Assembly: GCA_030248225.1 (NCBI GenBank)
Contig: JASANE010003955.1
Location: 25,003 to 89,002, forward strand
DNA length: 64,000 nucleotides
Reading direction: 5' to 3'
DNA from: Trileptium ribeirensis
Taxonomy: Eukaryota > Nematoda > Enoplea > Enoplida > Thoracostomopsidae
A model generated the notes under the pieces. That model searched no databases. It was given only the letters and a program-made list of their open reading frames with translations, and had not been told where the DNA came from. Every line of letters begins with the position of its first letter. Position 1 is the stretch's first letter. The position numbers and the translations under genes were made by a program. Shown one piece after another: positions 11,401 to 21,135 of this stretch.

Positions 11401-13994
11401 CGTGACGAATATTTTTAAAATCATCCACACCGTGATTACATCGTAACAATAAATGATACCTCTTCGAACTCTTTTACAGTCATCTGACGCTTCTGAATGT
11501 TGTATTGTTGGTAGAGGCCTTGCTGTCCAACGACTTGCTGGGATACCGGACTCGTTATAACAAACTGAAATGCTCAAGGGACCAAAATCAAACATCAAAT
11601 CGCACCGCAATTTGGTGGCTATAAATAATGCTCAGTCAACTACAAATTTTACATTTTTGAGATTACTGTAGTTATATAACTTGCTTCTCCAAATATTGGG
11701 TAGGGAGCCCTGAGGCATATCAACCTCCCCAGGTGTAAATTCCGGTTTCCCCAGTTCATCGACCCCTGATACTTTTTTCATGACTAAAAATTACCAAATT
11801 TTCCCTTAGATTAAACATATGTGAACTTTTCCACATTTTGGCTAAAACATTCCAGATTTTTCTTTGTAGGAGTAAAAACCGGTAAGATTTGCTTTTTATG
11901 TAAGCGCAGCAACCATTAGTAGTATAAATTTATTACGGTTTCTATCAGATAGAACACTATATAAAGTCAACTGATGACCTGGATGAATCATCACCATGTA
12001 TTTTCTGTTCCCCCAGTTCCAAACTGGTACGACCACCGAGGTCATGCCCCCAGGTATAAAATACGTAGTTTGGAAAAAACCAACGAGGCATCACGTCAAG
12101 GCATGAATTCATAAAATAGTGTTTTATCATGCACAACACTTGCTTATGTTTTGCTTGTCTGAGTCATGATGAATAACCCACAAATGTATTAATGGTTTTC
12201 GCAAAATATTATTCAGGTGACGCGTAAATAAATTCGCATAAAGCGATGCAAGTAATTATTATGAATTCTGTGTGTAGTGAGTAGGTCGAGAGTAGCGAAG
12301 AATTCTCATTAGCCAGAGTGGAATTTCGACGGTGTCCGTTTCTAGGTTTTTGGAGTGACATGCATAACTTAACTTCGGCTGAGCGGATGGTCTCGAGCGA
12401 TACCTCATTCGAAAGCTTAAAATCTTTTTGACAGGATGTACGAAATTTTTGGCTTCAAAACGCAATTTTAGTACAAATTTTGATCAAATTTTATATACTT
12501 TGAACCAATTGAAAACAAAAAAATGCCAAGAGGCAACGAACCGGACCGGGGAGCACCTGTTTTGAACAGGGGAACCGAAAAATGCCAGGGGCCCCGCCCT
12601 CCCCTCAATTTGGAGAGCTCAGCGGAGTACTTCAAAACTTATAAATATGTCAATGTTTCATGAATTAGCATTATTTCTTGGTGCCTTATAAACTTTAGTA
12701 GAGATTGATATATGTGTTGAGAATTTAAGAGGCAACCAAAGGTGTTTGAGTGAACACAGACAAAATATATGTCTTTTTATGTTATAAGATAGCTTCAGTC
12801 CTGGCTTAGCGTGTTAGCTAATTTTGCTGGTATAATAATAAACTTTTATATTTTAATTTACTCCCTGGTATAAATTGTGTATTATATTTACATATATGTG
12901 CCGTTTTATATACATATATGTATACGTCATTATTACTGCATTCCAAGTTTGAAATGGTAAAAAATACTAGAATTTGCTGAAATTATACCTTACGTTGGTT
13001 GGAGATTAAAATTTCTCTGGGTCAAAATCAAAAATTTAAGGGGTCAAACTTTGAGGGGAGCGGTAACCAACAGGTTACATCCTGGACAAGAATGGTCGGC
13101 TGCCCCTCCGCTCCTTGGCGATAAGACAAACTACATAGGTATCATATTTTGCAAATATAGACCTTGATCCTCTAAGTAGTTGGCCATGTGTGCCTCAAGA
13201 ACAAAAATCAATCATTAAAGCAATAAATAGTTATATCTCCTCAACGATTAAAGCACAATGGCTCTTTAAAGTTGCACATATGTGTAAATTACTTATTCAG
13301 GCTAAGAATTCACCACCTTAGCGATGAAAAAACCACATAGTTATGCGGCGCTGATAAATTTAATCGCGTGTCCGTCCGGCCAATTTGTTCTAAATATCTC
13401 AGGAACGAATGAAGATGTCACCATGGTGTCTTTTGCATATTATAACCTACATAAAGTAATAAGATAGTTTGGTCTTTAATCATACGACCTAACCCAGAAG
13501 AGTAAATTAGTACCTCGGGAGTTTTGGGCAGTGAGGGGGGACACCACCAACATGTGGAAGATAACGTTAGCTGACTGAATCACTTTAGCAATGCGGCCCT
13601 GAGATTCGTAAAATTCCAGCAAAATTATTTTTTTATGATTGATAATTGAACACATATGCCGGCCTAATTTTGCTGATAAAACACCTGAGTTTACAAATAT
13701 GTACAAAACCGCAACATATATACACTTATACTTTCTTGATATAATGGCATTGAAATGACGCACGGATACAATAAAACTTACATTTTCGCAATCAGTATAA
13801 TCACGCCGTCTTGGTTTCCAATTAGCTGGCGGAATAACTTTGGCAATGCCGCCCCTATGAGCGCCCTGAGATTCCATGTACGCAATGTAAGCAGAAAAGT
13901 TTTTGAATTCTTCAAATGTTGGCTTAAACACCATAATTTCAGAATTTGCGTTCGTGGAGGATTTATCACTGTGAGATATGTTATCATTGCTCAT
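1324..13994 (-). CDS. KDM4: KDM4/JMJD2-family histone lysine demethylase, six exons, 3' part missing
   Basis: A 2-oxoglutarate/Fe(II) dioxygenase that, in this family, removes methyl groups from histone H3 Lys9/Lys36 in the nucleus. Coding exons on the minus strand: 13994-13782, 11564-11460, 8230-8045, 5955-5816, 4021-3761 and 2466-1324 (2048 coding nt). Order: JmjN, linker, JmjC, acidic Ser-rich linker, start of PHD1. Visible catalytic residues are the iron ligands His and Glu of HTED (exon 4) and His of GYHSGFN (exon 5). The 2-oxoglutarate contacts Tyr (AYLYFG), Asn (YSINY) and Lys (AAKFW), the Ser-Thr of CAESTNF, and the Zn ligands Cys...His of QCSAFLRH and Cys residues of TLCCC are also present. 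Phases are continuous and no stop or frameshift was found. The second half of the PHD region and any Tudor domains lie outside the window. Confidence 0.93.
2467..3760 (-). other. KDM4 intron 5
   Basis: 1294 bp between exons 5 and 6. It contains one complete hAT-type MITE (3294-3643). The rest is AT-rich with no recognised coding sequence. Confidence 0.8.
3286..3651. mobile_element. Non-autonomous hAT MITE with 8-bp target-site duplication
   Basis: The element is 3294-3643 (350 bp). It starts CAAGGGCGTAGCC and ends with the inverse GGCTACGCCCTTG. It is flanked by an exact 8-bp direct repeat GTTTGAAC at 3286-3293 and 3644-3651, the hallmark of hAT insertion. G/C runs lie just inside both ends. 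It has no coding capacity. A second copy in opposite orientation is at 39901-40328. Confidence 0.9.
3761..4021 (-). CDS. KDM4: KDM4 exon 5: core of the JmjC domain
   Basis: 261 nt, acceptor CAG|G and donor AG|GTACGT. The residue split with exon 4 is the Trp of FW. It encodes [19 protein letters not shown], then [10 protein letters not shown] (zinc ligands Cys and His), [16 protein letters not shown] (third iron ligand, His) and CAESTNFAS. This is very close to the KDM4 consensus, with no disruption. Confidence 0.97.
4022..5815 (-). other. KDM4 intron 4
   Basis: 1794 bp. Most of it (about 4510-5790) is copy A of a dispersed repeat. No exon-like sequence was recognised. Confidence 0.8.
4510..5790 (+). 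repeat. Dispersed repeat, copy A
   Basis: About 1.28 kb shared with 9550-10785 and 53060-53910, all in the same orientation. Its 5' half has imperfect sub-repeats of roughly 175 bp, each with a core like AACCCATGAAATATGCA followed by a CTGGACTCTAGATAACC-type motif. The 3' half has a GGCAAAGGGTC motif, a CTAGCTCCG-type motif and an AT-rich tail. No protein of known type was recognised and no target-site duplication was found. Its 3' end lies only ~25 bp from the donor of KDM4 exon 4. Confidence 0.75.
5816..5955 (-). CDS. KDM4: KDM4 exon 4: first half of JmjC with Fe(II) ligands
   Basis: 140 nt, acceptor TTTCAG|ACG and donor TTTTG|GTAAGA. It encodes [36 protein letters not shown] and LHYGAAKFW. 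The HTED motif supplies the His and Glu iron ligands. Tyr, Asn and Lys of the 2-oxoglutarate site are all present. The exon starts in phase 0, matching the end of exon 3. Confidence 0.96.
5956..8044 (-). other. KDM4 intron 3
   Basis: 2089 bp. It holds an orphan exon-like segment (6162-6280). Elsewhere I see only AT-rich sequence with no recognised gene, TIR pair or tandem repeat. Confidence 0.7.
6162..6280 (-). pseudogene. Orphan exon-like segment, weakly like a pepsin-type protease C-terminus
   Basis: An open 119-nt segment bounded by ATCAG (acceptor-like) and GAG|GTAATAG (donor-like). It encodes 39 residues ending [18 protein letters not shown]. The pattern G-x2-F-x4-FD-x2-N-x3-G resembles the last strand region of pepsin-like aspartic proteases, but this is a short, weak match. 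It cannot be a KDM4 exon: exons 3 and 4 already join in phase 0, and adding 119 nt would shift the frame. It could be a trapped exon or chance. Confidence 0.3.
8045..8230 (-). CDS. KDM4: KDM4 exon 3: linker between JmjN and JmjC
   Basis: 186 nt, exactly 62 codons, phase 0 at both ends. Acceptor TTTAG|CTA, donor AAG|GTATCT. It encodes [39 protein letters not shown], then [17 protein letters not shown]. These match the family blocks around LERKYW, IYGADV and DEWN.LRTILDLV. Confidence 0.96.
8780..8985. repeat. Short direct repeat with CGCG-rich interior
   Basis: A CCATA.TACA...GATGACCGCGAACA segment occurs near 8780 and again near 8956 (about 176 bp apart). Sequence between them has AATCGCG and CGCGTTTT-type motifs. 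No target-site duplication was recognised and the origin is unclear. Confidence 0.5.
9550..10785 (+). repeat. Dispersed repeat, copy B
   Basis: Homologous along most of its length to copies A and C, including the 175-bp sub-repeats with AACCCATGAAATATGCA and the AT-rich 3' tail (GAGACTAAAACAA, TAAGTTTTTGAGTTA, AAAAGATATGAGG). It lies inside KDM4 intron 2, about 675 bp from exon 2. No recognised protein. Confidence 0.75.
11460..11564 (-). CDS. KDM4: KDM4 exon 2: linker after JmjN
   Basis: 105 nt, 35 codons, phase 0 at both ends. Acceptor CATTTCAG|TTT and donor GAAGAG|GTATCA. It encodes [20 protein letters not shown] then [15 protein letters not shown], matching the family motif YNIQKK.MTV.EF. 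A different reading frame here is also open, which hides the exon in a simple longest-frame search. Confidence 0.95.
12895..13110 (+). repeat. Direct repeat copy 1 (partner upstream of KDM4)
   Basis: Similar to 14240-14420. Shared blocks include ATATACATAT, CTGCATTC, ACGTTGGT(T/C)GGAG, and a purine-rich GGGGT/GAGG section. One copy is in intron 1 and the other lies upstream of the first exon, 1.3 kb apart. Confidence 0.65.
13566..13608 (-). pseudogene. Decayed duplicate of part of the KDM4 JmjN exon
   Basis: On the minus strand this reads [14 protein letters not shown]. The true exon, 260 bp away, reads [18 protein letters not shown]. The DNA aligns with a handful of mismatches and one ~11-nt gap. 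There is no full splice context, so it is a non-functional partial exon copy in intron 1. Confidence 0.75.
13782..13994 (-). CDS. KDM4: KDM4 exon 1: start codon and JmjN domain
   Basis: 213 nt, 71 codons. ATG at 13994-13992 was chosen as the first in-frame ATG (MSNDN...). The upstream TTG-initiated extension is not needed. Donor AAT|GTAAGT. After a Ser/Asn-rich leader come [20 protein letters not shown], then [20 protein letters not shown], the diagnostic JmjN blocks of KDM4. Leader length (about 20 aa) is similar to or slightly longer than in vertebrate KDM4. Confidence 0.96.
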
Positions 13995-14431
13995 TTTAAT
14001 ACTATGCAACTAAACCTGAAACTAAGTGTGCGCAATATCACGAGTTGTTGACCAATATATATATCTATATAATATAATATTACACATACATATAAACATT
14101 GGAAGCGCACACTAATTTTCTTGACATACTTTTATATATGCAGCTACTGATTCATTGAAGAAAATATTTGCACGAATAAAAGGATTAGTTATTTATGTAC
14201 AGATATAAAAACCGGACTTTTAAGACCGTAATTATTTTCATATCTAAATGTATGTCGTTTCATATACATATCTGCGTCAGTACAACTGCATTCTACGACT
14301 TAAATGGACAAAAATACCAAATTCGCTGAAAATGCACGTTACGTTGGTCGGAGGTAAAAATTTCTCGGCGTGACACTCGGGGTGAGGTGTCCAACAGAGC
14401 TCCTCGACCGGACATGCTCCTAAATACCTAG
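13995..14431. other. Region upstream of KDM4, likely containing its promoter
   Basis: Upstream of the KDM4 start codon. It is AT-rich with TATATATATCTATATAATA around 14057. It also holds the second copy of the direct repeat (14240-14420), right up to the start of the CR1-type element. No defined promoter motif can be assigned with confidence. Confidence 0.4.
14240..14420 (+). repeat. Direct repeat copy 2
   Basis: Partner of 12895-13110 with the same order of blocks (ATATACATAT, CTGCATTC, ACGTTGGTCGGAG). It ends about 10 bp before homology to reverse transcriptase begins, so it may mark the insertion site of the retroelement. Confidence 0.6.
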
Positions 14432-15739
14432 GATGTTAGAAACTATAGACCGATCAGTTTGACTTGTAAGTGCTGTAAAATATTGGAACAAATTATATGC
14501 GACCAGGTTATTGCCCACACGATTTCTAATGGTATGTTAAATGATTCTCAATTTGGTTTCTGTCGCGGGAAATCGTGCTGCACGCAGTTATTAGAATTCA
14601 CCGATTACATTACGAGGGCAATAAACGATGGTGACGTAGTAGATTGTGTATATCTTGACTTCAAGAAAGCTTTTGATTCAGTTAGTCATATAAGATTAGT
14701 GCAAAAGCTGTCATCTTTTGGTTTAGCAGTTAAAACAATTGAATGGTTTCGAAGTTCTTTGCAAGGAAGATCACAACGAGTAGTGTACAGAGGCTTTCAT
14801 TCCCGCCATATGGAAATTTCCAGTGGTGTTCCACAGGGATCGGTAGCCGGACCTTGTTTATTTTTGCTCTATATCTACGACATCGACGAAACGCTTTCTG
14901 ACAATGTGAAAATGCTTAAATTTGCGGATGACTTGAAGGTTTTTGTAAAATTTGATCCTCTTTCAGCAAATAGTTCAGGTGCTTCTAATCTCCAGCGTAC
15001 ATTAGATAACGTTTACAACTGGTCAATAGACAATGCCATATTTTTCAATGCTGAAAAATTCTTAACTGTGAACTTTGGAACGAACAATGTTGGCAAGGAA
15101 TACACTCTCAATCGTCAAGGTCTTCAAGGAGTTGAAACAGCTCGCGACTTAGGTGTTTTAATGTCACATAATTCGAAGTGGGAAGCACAATGTAAAAAGG
15201 CGGTGGCAGCGGCAAACAAAGCGTATGGGATCATTAAGAGACATATTAAGCACTTAACTAAAGCTTCACCACTTTTCTTGCATCGGGCATTGATTCCACC
15301 TCATCTTGAGTTCGCCTCTCCGGTCTGGTGTCCTTACTTTCGAAAAGACATTGTTCTATTAGAAGACGTACAAAGGCGCGTCAAAAAATTGTTTTCCAGT
15401 ATACGCCACCTCAGCTATGAGGATCGTCTACGATATTTACAACTACAGACATTGAAAACGCGACGTATACGTGCGGATTTAATTCTCATGTATCAAATAA
15501 TGACTAGTAAAGTCAACCTTCCATATCATAAGTTTTTCGTTGATGGTAATGCTAACACTCGTGGTCATATCTACAAGATAAAGCCACCGGATATTGTGCG
15601 ATCCAAAAAACGATTGCAATTCTTTAGTCACCGAGTGGTCAACACTTGGAATAACCTCCCGTCCCACGTTGTTGAAGCACCGACATTAGCATCGTTCAAA
15701 CGCTTGCTTCACGTTTCCGGCGCATTGCCGGAATTATAA
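14432..15739 (+). mobile_element. 5'-truncated CR1/Jockey-type non-LTR retrotransposon, open RT frame
   Basis: Homology begins at DVRNYRPISL (14432) and runs without a stop to 15739. RT motifs are present: QFGFCRGKS, YLDFKKAFDSVSH (first catalytic Asp), SGVPQGSVAGPCLFLLYI, and LKFADDLKVF (catalytic Asp pair). The thumb and C-terminal region follow, with RDLGVLM, LIPPHLEFASPVW and YEDRLRYLQL. The N-terminal part including the endonuclease is absent. A stop codon lies just before the homology, so this is a truncated insertion, but the uninterrupted frame suggests it is young. The 3' part is typical of CR1-like elements; exact clade is inferred. Confidence 0.92.
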
Positions 15740-15865
15740 CTGTGTTCTGCCGCGGTATCTCTCATTTTAGGCCCTATCAAATGGGTCCCATGGGCCCCAA
15801 TCGTTATGCCAATATGTATTTATTATCGATGAACAATACAAATGTGGCGCGCAGGTGAATAAACA
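15740..15865 (+). mobile_element. Probable 3' UTR/tail of the CR1-type element
   Basis: Short 3' flank with TGGGTCCCATGGGCCCC and a direct repeat of CAGGTGAATAAA (about 15854 and 15865). Short 3' repeats are usual at CR1 ends. The precise end is uncertain. Confidence 0.45.
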
Positions 15866-17229
15866 GGTGAATAAAGCGGAAGTCCGGGAAAATTTAAGCA
15901 ATTGTGGCCCACATGGTAAAGTTTGCGGTGTTTAACCAAAATAATGAAAAATCAACATATTTAATGCCACCAAGGAAATATTGACAAATTTTTAACCACA
16001 CGCAAAGCATCTGGAGGAACCGTGGGGCATGAACTGGAGGAAGCCAAGTTTTTCCTGGCGCATGAACTGTAGGAAGCCAAATTTTTCCTGGGGCATGAAA
16101 AGGGGAACCCGTGGGGCGGTCGACATACCTGAAAGTGAAAAATACAGAGCTTCCGCCGTCCCCACATTAGGAGAAGCCAGATATCATGGTTTTTCTATCT
16201 AAAATATTAAAAAACAAGATTATCAATTGAACCTTGTATGATGTTTCCGAATTTTATTCAGTGGCCAAAATAACAAAACAAGCGCTCGATGAACCCATTT
16301 AGATAGTGTGCGCTGTGGAATAGTTTCGCCAAGCAAAATTGTAAAATGAAGCGGGCACATTAACTGTAAATAAAATTTCATTTGTTAACGCCGATAATAA
16401 GACATATTTAAGAAGAGGTTCGCCAACCCCGACTCCAACAACTTTAAACTACGAACAAAAAGGTTTCTACACTTTCCATTTTGTACAATATATATATGAC
16501 TATGGCTCAAAAAGCATATTCACGTTGCTACTAAAATAAATTAAAAGAAAAGTACCATAGAAAAATTTATGAACTTACAGAAACAACTACAAATACATAA
16601 GATATGTGAGTTCAGTTGAGAATATGAAATAAAAATTTGTATATTGTTCCTTAAACTGTCAAATGACCTTTTTGACAATAAATCGTACGTTCTTGGGATA
16701 GGGCTGTATACAACTGGGTATATACAAACCACAACAGGAATGACTTTTGCCACTTCAGCTGCAAACTAAGATCCACCATCATTAGTAAGCATATTACCCT
16801 ATAATTTGAGCATAACTTCCGCGCAGTACTTTTGGTTTGCAAGTGACCTATTAGGTAGATTTGTGTTCATCAATATTACTGACCTATAAATTTGTAAAAC
16901 CATCACAATCTCGAAAACAAATTTTGCCCAAGAAAATCATCTCAACGTCAAAACTAAGTTTGAAACCCGAATGAAAATGCAGTTCTATACGTTCTTGCTA
17001 TTGTTTCCCGAACTTACAAGGTTTACCACCATCGCTGAATTCCACGGTTTTTTGCAACATAATTAAAGCGCAACAAAACAACATCATTTCTGGCGCTCAT
17101 CGAAATATACACGGTTATTTTCAGACACATCATGTGCTTTTAAAAACAGATTAAAGGTCTTTCTGCGACAACCTGCTCCCAATGAACTTCTACCCACTTT
17201 TAACCACTAACCGACAAGGATCTAACTTC
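15866..17229. other. Intergenic, mostly featureless
   Basis: No gene recognised. Around 16025-16115 a ~50-bp imperfect direct repeat has the core GAACTG(G/T)AGGAAGCCAA followed by TTTTTCCTGG. The rest is AT-rich. Confidence 0.5.
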
Positions 17230-18615
17230 TAACTTTTTCAAGGCTATAGACGAATTCTCAACACCGACGCGAGAAGAAGTGCTCAAGGCGACCAGAGATT
17301 TTAACAGCGGCAAAGCACCTGGCGGGGGCGGAATGCTGCCGAAATGTTACGAGATTTCAAGCGACCTCAACAGCATTAGGCATCACACCAATCTGTAACA
17401 TCCGTACCAAACCGATTTTTCTAGAGAGCTATATAACAGCAACTGTCATTTCCTTCCATTATATACTGAGTACTAGGTACTTGCTGTAGAGTCTGCGTGA
17501 ATACGGCAGACCAGTCGCTATCGCCTTCGTGGACCCCAAACCCGCAGTCGAACCGGTCTACCGAAAGTTCTCAAACAAGATTATGGAGGCGACTGTGTAT
17601 CCAAGAAGATTGTCTTTATTTCTAAGGCACTTTCGGAACAATCGTGCTGCTACGTCAACTTAAGCGACACACCATTATCCGTTCGAAGTTAATTCAGAGT
17701 GAGACAAGACTCAATTTTGTCGTCATCCTCTTCAACTTCGCAAGTAGATGGGTGTTGAAAACAGCTTTCACGGACGGCGATAGTTTTGTGTTCAACGCTA
17801 GAGGCGTTACATTCACCAACGCTTCCTATGTAGACGACAATGATATTTCTTCCGCGCATTAACGAGCTGTAGGCGATGCTCAATCAAGTCACCGCTGCGG
17901 CAAAACTCATAATCGGTAACCAGCTCACAAAAAACTAAAATCATGATAGAACTACATTATTCAACGGTATAATAGTAGAGCAGGTAGATCAGTTCTCTAC
18001 TTGCGAGGCGTCTTCACGGCGTGAGCGGCCTCCGATGTGGAGATAACGACCCGGATCAGCCGCAACAGGTGAGCCTTTGCAGGATCACTGCAGGTGTGGC
18101 AGTCACTAGACGTGTCCTGTTTAACCAACATCAGCATATACAACGTTGTCATTCGACCGCTCTTATTTTTTTCTGAAAGTCGTGGGCAATAAAATTACTT
18201 AACCTGCATCAGATCGAAACCTTTGAAAACTTGTACCGTCGGGGGTTCAGGATGTCACCAAGTATATACCAAGGTTGAAAAACTGTATAGCCATAGAACC
18301 GGTCATAAATTTAAATTGCCGGAACTGCTGAAAATTGATCGATTGCGGCTCCTCGAGCACATCCTTCGAACGCCAGACAGCAGGATCGTAAAGAAACTGG
18401 CAAAAGCAACACCGCCGACTAACTGGATCAAGTCAGCCGGAAGAGCACGCGTAACATGCTGAAGGCAAGCTATCAGGCTGTCAGCAGTATTTTCGTTATT
18501 CTACGTTTGTGGAAACAATCTCCCAAGGCACAGATCGAACAAATTACGGCAAGCAGGGAGGAGTGGAGACGTGTGCTCAACATGAAGTCATGCTGCAACA
18601 GGAGCATGTAATCAG
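17230..18615 (+). pseudogene. Decayed RTE-type non-LTR retrotransposon
   Basis: Pieces in several frames with stops keep the order of an RTE-like RT. They are TPTREEVLKATRDFNSGKAP (about 17260-17320, cf. the family's EEV..AI..L..GKA.G.DG), GRPVAIAFVDPKPAVEPVYR (17500-17560, motif A region), VRQDS near 17700 (cf. V.QG), a YVDDNDIS-like motif (17828-17850, cf. YADD), RLRLLEHILRTPDSRI (18335-18390) and ASREEWRRVLN near 18550 (cf. R..WR at RTE C-termini). Multiple frameshifts show it is long dead. Confidence 0.8.
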
Positions 18616-19577
18616 GTAACCACATAAATATAAATATGTCATTCGTTAACTCAACCTGTAGCCCTCCGTACAGCAGTTCAGCGTGCTTTTCAGTGCATCA
18701 CAAGGGCAAGTTTGTCATTATACAACTTTACCGTAATTTGAAATATTTCCTGATGCATTAATACCATGCGCCTTATGCTATAATTTATATTAAACTCAAC
18801 TCGAAACTAAACTGAAAATTAAATAAGATATTAAAACTGGGCTAAAATCACGACACCTTGGAAAACAAACAACAAAATTTAACGCAGGAAAATAATTATG
18901 TAAACTAACATACACAAATACAATACCAACACAAAACAAATCAGAATAAGATACAATTACACATACAAAGGCTGTGGGCAATGTATAGTATGAAAATGTC
19001 TAATTATGTTGTAAAAACTAATGTTATGTGTGTAACTGTTAGTCTCTTGTGTATAATGTATATATGTGCATTAATTTATACATTTGTATATATAATTTAT
19101 TTATACCGTTTATATATTAAAATTCAAATTACCAACGCCACGGGTTATATATTTACTTATAGATCCTAGCTACGTAATTAAATGAGTACGTGTTAAAGGA
19201 AATAGCAGCGGTTTTTATTGACATTCCTTTGGCTTATACTTTGTTTATGCATTGCAGTATAAACCGCGTACTGAACACCTTAGGCTGCACACCAAATCAT
19301 TCACATTTCCCAATATTGTTGAAAATATGGAATATATTATGGCTTTGGGATATTTCATTCAGTTCGACTCAAGATTTTACTGTACGAGGGAGATGGCGGT
19401 GCGGCACGGCAGCGAGGTGGGGTAGAACTTTCGGAGATGGACCAGGTCCTCAGAGGCAGCGGCTGGCCTGAGGCTTCTGGTGGTAGGCCCTTGAACCCCT
19501 GCTACGGCATGCGTGATTAAAGTGCAACTTTAAGTGATTATGTGAAACGAATTCATGCGAACCTTTCCGTTGCCAGG
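18616..19577. other. Intergenic, nothing recognised
   Basis: AT-rich sequence with TATA-rich tracts around 19050-19120. No coding similarity or repeat pair was recognised. Confidence 0.5.
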
Positions 19578-20133
19578 CACCTGTACAGTACCGTGCTTTG
19601 CGCCCCCCATACCCCCCAATTGGGGGGTCCACCAGTATTTAGGGGGCCCACCAGCCACAGGCACTGTTGCTGAAACGTAACGACCGAAGCGAGTGGAGTT
19701 TCCACATATAGTGTTAGGGACAAAAAAACAGAAATTTATTTTTTGTCTCTCTGCCACTCATAAAGTCATGACCGCGTTGAACACATATGTAACTTTTTAT
19801 TCGGACGATAATGATCTAAGCTCGACGCTTTACATATTCGGGCCAAGATCATCTATGCACACATGCTACAGAAGTCGAAAACTGGGTGCAAGTGGCACTT
19901 TTGACAATTTTGGCTCACCAGGCTGATTGCTTCCCTGAGTTAAATCTCGATACAGAATCTTGATATTAAAATCGAGAACACCTTTCGAAAAAACCGTTTG
20001 CTTTCGAGCACGCAAGAGTACGGACCTCCGTTTCCCTTCGGTTGCGAGTACAAGTATTATACTGTTAAGTGTTATTTTTTACTTAAACAGGGTGCGCAAA
20101 CTTTTTAACTAATTAATAAATGAGAAATTCACA

Positions 20134-20451
20134 ATGAAAAAGCTGTATAAAAGTTGTGCAAGTAAACGTAAGGAAGCAAAGGCTGCAAATCAAGCAGCTC
20201 AAAAAATTCCTAAATTGACGGCGTTTTTCGAAAGGTGTAGCGATCAACCGGACCCCGATGGGGAGCGTGAAAGCGATGAAATTGAACATGTGAGCGACCA
20301 AGATGTTTCTCAAGAACTAAGCGAAACGGAAACAAAACTCCAAGACCAAGAGGAAAACGCTGCGCGTGCGCCAATAGCTAGCGAAGAAGAGCCTGCAGAG
20401 CTTCAAGAAAACGCGGAAGATATAGAACCAGGTAGGCTATTCAAAACTTAA
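20134..20451 (+). pseudogene. hAT transposase N-terminal fragment
   Basis: It starts MKKLYKSCASKRKEAKAANQ and continues AAQKIPKLTAFFERC. This lysine-rich leader plus IPKLT.FF is typical of ZMYM1/TTF-finger hAT proteins. An acidic Glu/Asp/Gln-rich stretch follows. A donor-like CCAG|GTAGGC at about 20431 may end the exon. No catalytic residues remain. Confidence 0.65.
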
Positions 20452-20658
20452 AATTTAAAAATATTTGCTCCTATTGCTTATTAATGATAAAATAAACATT
20501 AGTTTATTTTGTTACAGCTATTCGCTAAAAAGTTGTACACAAGTGAAAAGTTACGTTACAAAATTACGTGAATATAACTTACGGAGAAACAAGAAGGTCA
20601 TAATGCCTATTATGAACCTTGTTATCTTTAATGCTGCAGATAATATCCTTGGTAGAAT

Positions 20659-20784
20659 ATGACCGATGATAGATTGACAGCGCTGGCTGTAATATCGATA
20701 GAATCAGAAGTAGCTCGCAACCTGAAATTTGAAGAGATCGTTCGGTGTTTTAAAGAACAAAAGCTTCGAAAGAAACCACTTTAA
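20659..20784 (+). pseudogene. hAT transposase C-terminal dimerisation fragment
   Basis: It encodes MTDDRLTALAVISIESEVAR then NLKFEEIVRCF, ending in a stop. The pattern (D/E)RL.ALA..SIE.E.AR...F..I...F is the C-terminal tail of hAT/ZMYM1-like transposases. An in-frame stop (20653-20655) lies just before it, so it is not joined to the N-terminal part in the genome. Confidence 0.75.
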
Positions 20785-21135
20785 ATATGTAATTTGATGT
20801 TAGAGCGTGGTTATATGGTTCCTGCTCAAAACATCCACTCGCTGTAGCTGTATACACATTCTTTTAATGTCAATAAGTAATGAATATGTTCTCTAAATGT
20901 ACTCTCGCAACCCGTTCGGAACACAGTTCAGGTTGGTTGGTTTGCCGCGCCCCCATGGATACACCAGTGCAGAAAAACATGTAGGCTATGAGCAAGGTAT
21001 TTTATCGCAATAATGCTCCAACTAGTCTTACAGAAGTTTTTCTCCGTCAGGATAAATATCAGAATCTCAGGGGCCCACAAGGTTATGTCTTGGGGGGGGG
21101 GCCCACCACAACCTAGGGACGGGCCTGCACCTGTA

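Larger units (their letters stand above)
8231..11459 (-). other. KDM4 intron 2
   Basis: 3229 bp. It contains copy B of the dispersed repeat (about 9550-10785). A shorter direct repeat of about 28 bp has its first copy near 8780 and second near 8956, around GATGACCGCGAACA, with CGCG-rich palindromic bits between. No exon was recognised. Confidence 0.7.
11565..13781 (-). other. KDM4 intron 1
   Basis: 2217 bp. It contains a decayed duplicate of part of the JmjN exon (13566-13608) and one copy of a direct repeat (12895-13110, partner 14240-14420). Remaining sequence is AT-rich with scattered C/G runs and no recognised gene. Confidence 0.75.
19578..21135 (+). mobile_element. Internally deleted hAT element (ZMYM1/TTF-type) with 8-bp target-site duplication
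   Basis: The element is 19586-21127 (1542 bp), flanked by exact CACCTGTA at 19578-19585 and 21128-21135. Ends are imperfect inverted repeats beginning CAGTACCGTGC and CAGGCCCGTCC. G/C-run stretches (GGGGGGTCC, GGGGGCCCACCA) lie just inside both ends. Inside it keeps both termini of a hAT transposase: an N-terminal exon (20134-20451) and the C-terminal dimerisation tail (20659-20784). The zinc-finger and catalytic core between them is gone. Confidence 0.85.

Noticed and set aside
11176..11610. 144-residue minus-strand protein
   Set aside because: It overlaps KDM4 exon 2 in another frame; only the exon frame ([15 protein letters not shown]) has homology.
11970..12000. Hammerhead ribozyme core (CTGATGA)
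   Set aside because: The single CTGATGA is not followed by a properly placed GAAA with flanking stems, and the tandem repeats in the window lack the core.
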